A stretch of DNA of 64,000 nt from positions 327,229 to 391,228 of the forward strand of contig JAAGOF010000213.1 of NCBI GenBank assembly GCA_010645155.1, read 5' to 3'. Every line of letters starts with the position of its first letter. Positions within the stretch are counted from its first letter, which is position 1. Below the pieces are notes generated by a model. It was given only the letters and a program-made list of their open reading frames with translations. It was not told the origin of the DNA and did not search any database. This DNA comes from Tigriopus japonicus. Lineage: Eukaryota; Arthropoda; Copepoda; Harpacticoida; Harpacticidae. Both the position numbers and the translations under genes were made by a program. Positions 57,086 to 64,000 of this stretch are shown here, one piece after another.

Positions 57086-57894
57086 CTATTGCCTAAGGTA
57101 AACCAGAGGACCTTGGGCCGCCAAGGGGTAGTTTGGATAGTAAGCCCCTTGAATTGGCACCGAGTATCTAGAAGCAGAATAAGTACCCACGGGAACAGGT
57201 TCTGGCAGAGGACTCACGGGCTGAAAAGGAGCTATAGGCAACTCGGGCACTTGAGGTTGAGGTCCAATGTTACCAGCGATCTTGGCACCAGCCTTGCCAC
57301 CGTTCTCAATGAAGTCACCAATCTTGTTGATGCCAGCGGACACACCAGTCAAGTCAAAGTCTTGACCAAAGCCCAATTCTCCGGTGATGGCCTTGATGTC
57401 ATCCGATTTCAAAGAGGACAAAAGAGTAGCCACCTCTCGTACATTCGTGGCCACACCCACAGACCTGGCCTCAATCTCTTCGGGGCTCAAATTCATCATA
57501 TCGGATGGGGCCACATATTGGAAATTGAATTCGCCTTCAGCGGGGTGGTAATTGTATTTGAAGTTGTCCCCAGGCCTGCTTACATATTGGTATTTAAAGT
57601 CCACGGGGGTGTAATCCTCGGGGGCCTTGAATGGACGAGCATTGGGTTGATTGGGAGTGTATTGGTATTGGTATCCGGCGTTTCCCTCGGGCTCATTGGT
57701 TTCAGGGAAGGGCACAGGAATATTTTCAGGGAACTTGAAGGGGGGAGCACCATTGTCACCAGGGGTCCATTTATAGTAGTAAGGCTCTTGAGCGTGAGCC
57801 ACGGCGGCGAGGAGGGTAACCTAAAATTCAGATTCAGTATTGAGAAAAACCATAAACTAGGGGACTTTTCTGTACTCACTGCGAAGGCTTTCAT
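57086..57894 (-). CDS. Secreted Tyr/Pro-rich protein, probably structural (cuticle-like)
   Basis: Exon 1 is 57880..57894 and encodes only MKAFA; exon 2 is 57086..57820; the 59-bp intron has GTGAGT and TTTTAG sites and is phase 0. The joined N-terminus MKAFAVTLLAAVAHAQ is a classic signal peptide with cleavage probably before Gln. The 249-aa product has an N-terminal half with aromatic repeats (YYYKWTPGD, YQYQYTP, FKYQYVSRPGDNFKYNY, FNFQYVAP), a middle helix-prone segment (SPEEIEARSVGVATNVREVA) and a Pro-rich C-terminus. A tiny first exon coding only the start of the signal peptide is typical of arthropod cuticle protein genes. The Rebers-Riddiford chitin-binding consensus is not seen, so a cuticle or eggshell role is inference. 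A clear TATA/initiator promoter lies upstream. Confidence 0.85.
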
Positions 57895-57919
57895 TGTTGA
57901 TGAGGAGAAGTGTCTAGGA

Positions 57920-57955
57920 ACTGATGATATTCTTGTGGCGATCATTCTTTTTATA
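57920..57955 (-). promoter_or_regulatory. Core promoter of the secreted Tyr/Pro-rich gene (TATA plus initiator)
   Basis: TATAAAAA occupies 57955-57948 on the minus strand, and TCAGTT occupies 57924-57919 with its A at 57922, 33 nt from the TATA start. Both match arthropod core-promoter consensus and spacing. The predicted leader is about 28 nt. Confidence 0.75.
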
Positions 57956-57960
57956 TCCCC

Positions 57961-59129
57961 GAAACCCTGTTCTCGAACATCGGCCAATGGAAAGCTTTTG
58001 TTACGGAAGAAAGTTGGGTAATTCTGTGATACAAACATGTTCTTTTGGGGCGCGTTCTAATTCGAAGGAACGTACGTGTTTCGGACGGCTGCCATTGGTT
58101 GGAATTCGCTCACACATCACACCACTCCTGATGTTGTTACGCAATACCAGTATGGGTAGATTGGAAATGAACGGGTACAAACATTTGATTGTTATTTTTA
58201 AACGAAGTGATCAGAAAGTCTCATAAAAAGTTACTTTCTCACTCCTTTTAACTATGTATCTTACTTTATGTTTGATTTAAAAGTTTTATGCAAAACCACT
58301 TGGTGCCTCGTACGTTGCTGTGTAGGTTTGGTTTGCTGGTCCGCTAAATTTCAAATTTAACCCTTTACTTCCTAAGATTCCTGCAGTGGGAACATATTTT
58401 CAATTCAATACTTTTCAAAATAGTTGAAAAAGTTTCAATACTTTGTGCATGTTCAACACAAAGGAAGTGACCTAAAAGAGCTTTCAGGTATTACATTTAC
58501 ACCAAAAGAGCTGAATGAGATGGAGTCAAAACTGAACTTTGTTGGCAAAGACTAGGGTTAAATCATCAGAGGATCGTAGTTATTTTTATTTTTTCATATA
58601 TTTGTCATTTACATTCAACATCAGTGAAACTGCAAGCATTTTTTCCAACATAAAAGTAAAACTTTGTACACGGAGTTGAAGTCCTTTCAGCAATACATCT
58701 TTCAATGAACATTTGGAAACACGACACTAAAGAATTTTGAAATAAAAGTAGAATAAAAATAGGGATTTGTCTTAGTTGCACTAAAAATAGAATTTTGTGT
58801 AAAGTCATGAATGATTTTTGTGTGTGATTTGACCAAATACCCATGTAATGGTTGGTTTTAGGTGAGCGTGCTTCAAGGCCAATTTTCATTGGATTACGAG
58901 GACATATGTTAATGCTACAAGGAATGGGATTCCCTGTAAAGAAAGTTTATCATTAACATTACTGCATAAAATTAACTTGTATACATTAACATTATATAAT
59001 AATTAATCTACCAATGAGTTCTTGTTGGCAAATCTGTACACGCCTTGAACAGTTTAAGACAAGCAAAAGAAAGCGGGAACAAACAAGAAGACTTGCTTCA
59101 CTTATAGGGTAACACTATGAGCTCATGAC
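57961..59129. other. Intergenic, contains an inverted LINE 3' tail
   Basis: 58915-58945 reads GCTACAAGGAATGGGATTCC on plus, the inverse of the 3' end of the LINE at 2785; nothing of the LINE body is recognised beyond it. Otherwise no feature. Confidence 0.55.
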
Positions 59130-59596
59130 TAGGGACGGGCAAAAAGTGTCAAAATATTTTGGGTAACATAAACCCATTTATTTTTCTTTTTGCACTTTTC
59201 GCCTTTACTGGCACGATTTTTTTACGAACTTGGCCTAAAATGAACGAATTGTTGAGATTTTGTTATTTCTTCCTTGAAAATGTTTACTTTTGGAAGATTT
59301 TTTTCAAATTTGAAAACTAAATCTGATTTACGGCTCTCAGCGTAGGCCAGCATATTTTTTATTACTACTACTTCAATATCTAAATTTTACTCTTCAAGAT
59401 TGAAAAATAACAAGCAGATGACAAGAAAATATCTGAAGCTTTTTGTTTCAGAAATTGCAGTTATTTTGCAAAAATTTTAAATTTTATTTGCGCTTTTGAC
59501 TTTTTTCTGCATTTTATTTTACGATTTTGGGCTGATTTTTTGGGAACTTTTGGTAACCAAAAGCTTCATTTGATATGCACTTCTTGCCTGTCCCTA
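59130..59596 (+). mobile_element. TAGGGAC-family hAT-like MITE
   Basis: Ends are TAGGGACGGGCAAAAAGTG and CTTGCCTGTCCCTA; flanks CTCATGAC and CTATGACT may be a degenerate 8-bp duplication. The interior is AT-rich with TTTTTGCACTTTTCGCC near the left end and TTTTGGTAACCAAAAG near the right. Related fragments lie at 21595-21746 and about 20399-20480. Confidence 0.78.
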
Positions 59597-59660
59597 CTAT
59601 GACTGAGCGTGAAAGAACTTTTTCCAGAATTTGGGCGAGAATTTCGATATCAGCTTTGTC

Positions 59661-60100
59661 TTGGGGTGCAGATTTCTGCCAAATAAAACATGCCTTTTAG
59701 GCCCAAAAAGTGGCATATAAACCCGTCCAAAATAGCAAATAAGATGGCATATGAAACAGGAAATGGCAAATAAAATGGCAAATCGACACGAAAATTTATC
59801 AAATTATAACAAAACCGGCCACAAAATTTGGATAATGAGCATTGTGTTTCCCCAACAATGCAGTGGAATGCAGGTGTATGACCATTTAAGAAAGATATTT
59901 TTTCCATTTATTAGTCAATTTATCCCTTAAACAAACAATTTGGGCAAAAACTTGTTTTACCTATTTTTCTCACAAAAGACATTTTTGGCATTGATTGAAC
60001 CGACATTGAACCGACAAAATTTGCATTTAATTGCCCAAAGATGGTAAATAAGATCTAAAATGGCAAAGAAACTTTAAAAGCTAGCAAATAAACATGTGTT
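59661..60100 (-). mobile_element. TTTGCC-family MITE, copy 3, inverted and truncated
   Basis: In reverse complement it aligns with 47931-48415: TGGGGTGCAGATTTCTGCCA at 59662 matches the inverted right end, and GATAATGAGCATTGTGTTTC the core. The far end fades at AGCAAATAAACATGTGTTTC near 60100 without the TAGGGGTGC terminus. Confidence 0.8.
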
Positions 60101-60951
60101 TCGATCAAAAATTTCGAACGGTCAGTTGCTTCGCGACAAACGATGGAGAAGAAGATACGATCGCAGAATGTTAGTGAAGCAATGAGTCACCAGAGGCCAC
60201 GACCGAGCTAAGGGGTAAACAAACAGGTCCAGCTGATGTTTACTTAGCTTCCCTCATTGTCCAATCACATCTATCAATCACATAGCCTCACTAAAAGGTC
60301 CTTGAAAATGAAATTATACGAGGCAAAGAAATGCGAAATTGAAAGTAGCTAGATTTCGTAATAAATCAAACAAGTACATATTTTATTGATTCTTCTTTTT
60401 TTCTTTTATCTTGATTGCAAGGCAAAGTGTAGAATTGTTTAGGCCTCCCAGAACTTTAAAAAAAATGATATTCGTCCCTTGGAAGAGTTCATCTCAATCA
60501 CGCTATTTCTGGTAGCAAGCTAGAGGAATCAGTAAGGGCGAACCATTTTTTGGTGCCACCTCAGACATTAATGTACTTGAGTTGATTTTTTCTGATGAGC
60601 GGAAGATTTCTTTTTCTCGCGCAACCTTACGCTTAAAGGAAGTCGAAAAAGCTAGGACTTAAAAACTGGGCAGTAACTTGCTTAACGAACTGTTTTCACC
60701 TTAATCGAAAGTATCTCAAATTCAAAATAATGTACTTTTTCCAGAATTTTGAGAACGATTATCGCCTTTAAAACTCGCTTGAGCAAAGTCACCTGGTCTT
60801 GTTACTGAAATGGCTAGTTTTTTCCCCTTTGGGTATTCGATGGCATCGTTAGAGAAATTGTGAAAGAAACATTCAAAAAACCAACTTCCATTGGCTTTAT
60901 TATCGAACTACGGCTGGTATGAAATGCTTCCCATTTTCACACATCATTCAG
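60101..60951. other. Intergenic, nothing recognised
   Basis: No supported feature. Confidence 0.4.
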
Positions 60952-61279
60952 GCCAAGAAGCACTGGAATCATGGAGTGGGAGGCAAGCAATGAGAATAAC
61001 GATTTCTAGTAAGAGCAATTCAATTACGTTCTTCTTCGTGGTAATCGTTTTAGCACAAAAGGGCGAGTTCATTCATTCTCTGCTCTCTTCAGTACATAAG
61101 TTTGAGAAGGCATAACTTTTTACTCCGGCGTTCGATTGGGCTGAAATTTTAAATACGTGTTCTTCTCAATGCAAGCCTTGTCTCAATTGCAGAAGAACGC
61201 AAATGGTTCGTTTCTGCTGGAAATCATAATTCTCATTGATAGCCTCCCACTCCATGATTTCCGTGCTTCTTGTTCAGGC
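60952..61279. mobile_element. Foldback MITE with about 55-bp arms
   Basis: AAGAAGCACTGGAATCATGG and AGTGGGAGGCAAGCAATGAG on the left return inverted on the right (CTCATTGATAGCCTCCCACT, CCATGATTTCCGTGCTTCTT). The interior (CAATTACGTTCTTCTTCGTG, GAGTTCATTCATTCTCTGCT) is shared with the dispersed repeats at 36973 and 41430. Non-coding. Confidence 0.8.
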
Positions 61280-61416
61280 TTTCCTGTTGTCGCTCAGATT
61301 CGACCTCGTTCTTTCAATTAATTCAGCCTCGTTTTATCTGTATTTTTACAACGTTTATTACGCAAGAAACAGTGAAAATTGAAGTAATGAAAGATATACT
61401 CCTCCTGTCTTTTTTC

Positions 61417-61422
61417 TTTATT
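61417..61422 (-). promoter_or_regulatory. Polyadenylation signal of the lipocalin gene
   Basis: AATAAA on the minus strand 29 nt beyond the stop codon. Confidence 0.6.
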
Positions 61423-61450
61423 ACAAATAAAGTGCATAAATACGTAAGAA

Positions 61451-62178
61451 TTAAAGATCAGCACAGCTGGTCCCAGAGGGGTTTTCATAAGTACAGCCAT
61501 CTTGAGGATTGACCACAAAATCATCGAGACCGATTCCTTGTCCCACAAATGCGTCCAAACTAGCTTGAACAATGGCTTCAGAAGGGTTGGGTTCGCGGGT
61601 CAAAACCCATCCATATTCGAACTTGTTGCCCAAAATTTCATCACACGAGTAGACCGACGCCCAATTCTTATAATCTGTATCTATGAGCCAATAGTTTCCA
61701 GCAGGAGCTGAAAATAGAAAACACAACACATGTAACAAAAAGACCTCGACACAATAAAAAGAGTTATCTTACATGTGGGAAACTCGACGATAAGATCTCC
61801 AGGATTTTCTGGATCAGGAGAGTAAGCGAAACCACAGATCTCGCCAAAGTTGCCGTCAGGATAAATCAAGATGTTCAGTACGGAAATGGTGCCATCATCA
61901 TTTTGCCCATATCTAGCACGAATGCAAGAGCTCCCATCAGGCGAGAAAAAGGTGGGAATTCCTTGAACTTGGTACCAATCGCCCAAGTACTAGAAAATAA
62001 ACCCGTTCTTAGGATTGTTTCGCTAAAGAAATTAAGAAAGACTTACCTCTGTTTGATTGAAAACTTTGACAGTATCGGGTTTGGGAGGACATCCCTCTTG
62101 AGATTTTTGGTAGTTGCGAGCTGACACGGTGGTGAAAACGCCCGTTAAGGCAATCAAGATGGTGAGAAGGGTCTTCAT
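61451..62178 (-). CDS. Secreted lipocalin, apolipoprotein D / crustacyanin-like
   Basis: Lipocalins are extracellular beta-barrels that carry small hydrophobic ligands. Three exons: 62047..62178, 61773..61989 and 61451..61707, with introns of 57 and 65 bp and GTAAG donors; the product is 201 aa. ATG 62178 gives the signal peptide MKTLLTILIALTGVFTTVSA. All three lipocalin signatures are present: G-X-W in YLGDWYQVQG (47-49), TDY in LIDTDYKNWASVYSC (127-129) and the Arg in WVLTREPNP (154). Seven cysteines remain in the mature chain, consistent with disulfides of ApoD-type proteins. In crustaceans relatives bind astaxanthin (crustacyanin) or lipids; the ligand here is not predictable. A TATA box lies upstream. 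Confidence 0.92.
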
Positions 62179-62200
62179 GATGCCACGAATCAACAATAAG

Positions 62201-62232
62201 TGCAACTTCTCCTCGATTATCCTATCTTTATA
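62201..62232 (-). promoter_or_regulatory. Core promoter of the lipocalin gene (TATA box)
   Basis: TATAAA at 62232-62227 on the minus strand, with a CA-type initiator candidate about 31 nt downstream at 62201, leaving a leader of about 23 nt. Confidence 0.6.
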
Positions 62233-64000
62233 CAATGCTGATAAGGTTCAGAGTGTGCGTTGGCAGGTTATGCAACTGAATTAATGTTCGCTAAGTGATT
62301 TGAAAACGTTAAAAGAAAGTCACTTCACGAAAATGGTTTGCCCAGCAACAACCACTCTCAAACCCGTCCAAATCAAAAAAGGCAACATGAAACGCACTCA
62401 GGATTTTTATATTGAGCGAGTTCCGGCGTGCATCTGCTTCAAGGCGGAATTTCAAGGCAGGATCCGAAGCAGGAAGTGTTTTCAAAACCGGAAATGCAAC
62501 TTTTTTAGTGTTGCATAGTGCATGTTTTTCGTTCGAATGAGTTATTATCAATCGTTATTCAAAAACAACTTAATTTTCACGATGACTCGGTGAAATATTA
62601 CTTAAAATGGAAAACGAAATAATGTCTTCTTGTATTCAAAAATGACGGTTGGCATTGAAGAGTGTGATTTAAGTATGATAAGGAAAATTTTGCAAAAAAA
62701 TGGCCAAAAAAATGACACCTGAATATTTTGTTCATAAATAGGCTGAATGAAATAAAAATTTGAGTATTTGATTGACTGTGCTCAAATTCTTTTTGTCTAT
62801 TGTTTAGTGCTGCATATCTTATCAAACCTTTTTGCAAACATTCGATTTCAGAAACTGTTATTTTAGTTTTCATTGTTAGACCTTCTTGATAACAGTATTT
62901 TGCAAAATTATCTCATCATGAATTGAAGCTTAATTCCTCGTAAAATAAATTCATTTCCATTTCGTTACAGATCTCATTGAGATAAGTACTTTGGTTAAGG
63001 GTTCCTTTTGGGACTTTCCTTCTAAATTTTAGCACAATGAAACTACTAATCAAACGTGAAATATATGGACATGGCAAACCTTTATTTTTAGTTTTAAGTG
63101 TGTACTACTTTTATCATACCTTCTATTTGATTAAAAGCTGAGAAAAATCAAACTCAATTTCAACTTAATCTTCAAATTTTTTCTTGTTTATGCTCTATTT
63201 AAGGGTCGGCTTTGTAAATGACCAAGACCCCTGGGAAAAGTTCCAATAGTAACCCAAAAGCCATCCATTGTGCTGTTCTCGTGGACTAAACCCCGTTGAA
63301 ATGGCATAAAATGATGATTGACAGATGGGTCCAAGTAAAAAAATCAACTTTGGAAGGCCAATAACGGCTGGATATCAAGCTTAGCTTTATCTATGATTGG
63401 GGTTCTCGATTTTAACGTTTTTAAACGACTATTCCATGGCTTTCCCACAGCCTCGCGGAAATCTCCTTCTTTTAATCTTTATTAAGAAACTGGAATATAG
63501 TGTGGAAAGTAGAATACTTCAATTTTTACTCCTTTTGGGGCCTTTTGGCTTTTTCAGAATTTTCAAAAGGTCAAGAAATTAGGAACGCTTTTTATGCTGC
63601 TTCATCAATCAAAGACCGAGTGGGAGGTCACAATATAAAAATTTGGGTGGTCACATTACTAATAAAACCCCAAAAATTCTGTCGCAAAAGTTTGATTTGG
63701 TTTTGAACTTCACAGCGTGTTCTGAAGACAGGAAAACAAAATTCGTGCCACAATGGTGAGAGATTGCACATATTTTTTACATGTTGATGCGCTTTAAGGA
63801 CATTATAAAGTACGGCTTGACCACTCAAGATGTGAATAAGACGAAATTGAATTGCTAAAGATTATGATTTAACTTTGTGTCTTATATAATCCTTTCCACT
63901 CATTATAAGCGGCAAGAACAATGTTTGAAATTTTGTTTGCCTAACCTTTTGCATTATTGTACACACATTGAAGTATGAATACATCTACTGGCATCCTTCT
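62233..64000. other. Gene-free region to the window end
   Basis: AT-rich sequence upstream of the lipocalin gene with no convincing ORF, RNA gene or repeat. Confidence 0.4.

Noticed and set aside
57044..58021. A 325-codon plus-strand frame
   Set aside because: It is the antisense shadow of the secreted Tyr/Pro-rich gene, which has splice sites, a signal peptide and a promoter on the minus strand.

Overview
The window is a stretch of animal nuclear DNA, most likely from a crustacean and plausibly a copepod. The evidence is a spliced DHCR24 sterol reductase, arthropod-type ionotropic receptor and DEG/ENaC genes, an ApoD/crustacyanin-like lipocalin, very short introns (57-74 bp in several genes), TATA plus TCAGT-type initiator promoters, and a dense load of non-LTR retrotransposons, Tc1/mariner and hAT-like MITE debris. 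The species is inference. A 52-base N run at 36795-36846 marks an assembly gap.

Layout. 1-1543 holds the 3' part of DHCR24. 1730-5803 is a PAN/apple-like secreted gene whose large intron has taken a 5'-truncated LINE and a hairpin MITE; its 3' end is unresolved and may be decayed. 8.1-10 kb is a LINE fragment abutting a Tc1 fragment. 10.5-34.1 kb carries four short DEG/ENaC channel genes (one on minus, three on plus) separated by transposons, minisatellites and a nearly complete two-ORF LINE (27.6-31.7 kb). 34.3-40.2 kb is repeat rich: an orphan ORF remnant, a CAGGG-ended repeat spanning the gap, a tRNA-like segment and two LINE relics, one interrupted by two MITEs. 40.3-43.7 kb is an ionotropic receptor gene with a GC-AG intron. 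44-54 kb is mostly empty apart from an LTR-like sequence, MITEs and a lone signal-peptide exon. 54.3-62.2 kb has three recognisable genes: a type I membrane protein with a Cys-rich juxtamembrane segment, a secreted Tyr/Pro-rich protein and a lipocalin.

How the genes relate. The four DEG/ENaC genes share length (about 360 aa), eight ectodomain cysteines, a GWS selectivity filter and one phase-1 intron just before TM2, so they are a local gene family. With the nearby ionotropic receptor they make a candidate sensory-receptor island. The remaining genes have no obvious functional link to each other. For spliced genes the coordinates give the whole coding span and the exons are listed in the evidence; starts are the first plausible ATG.
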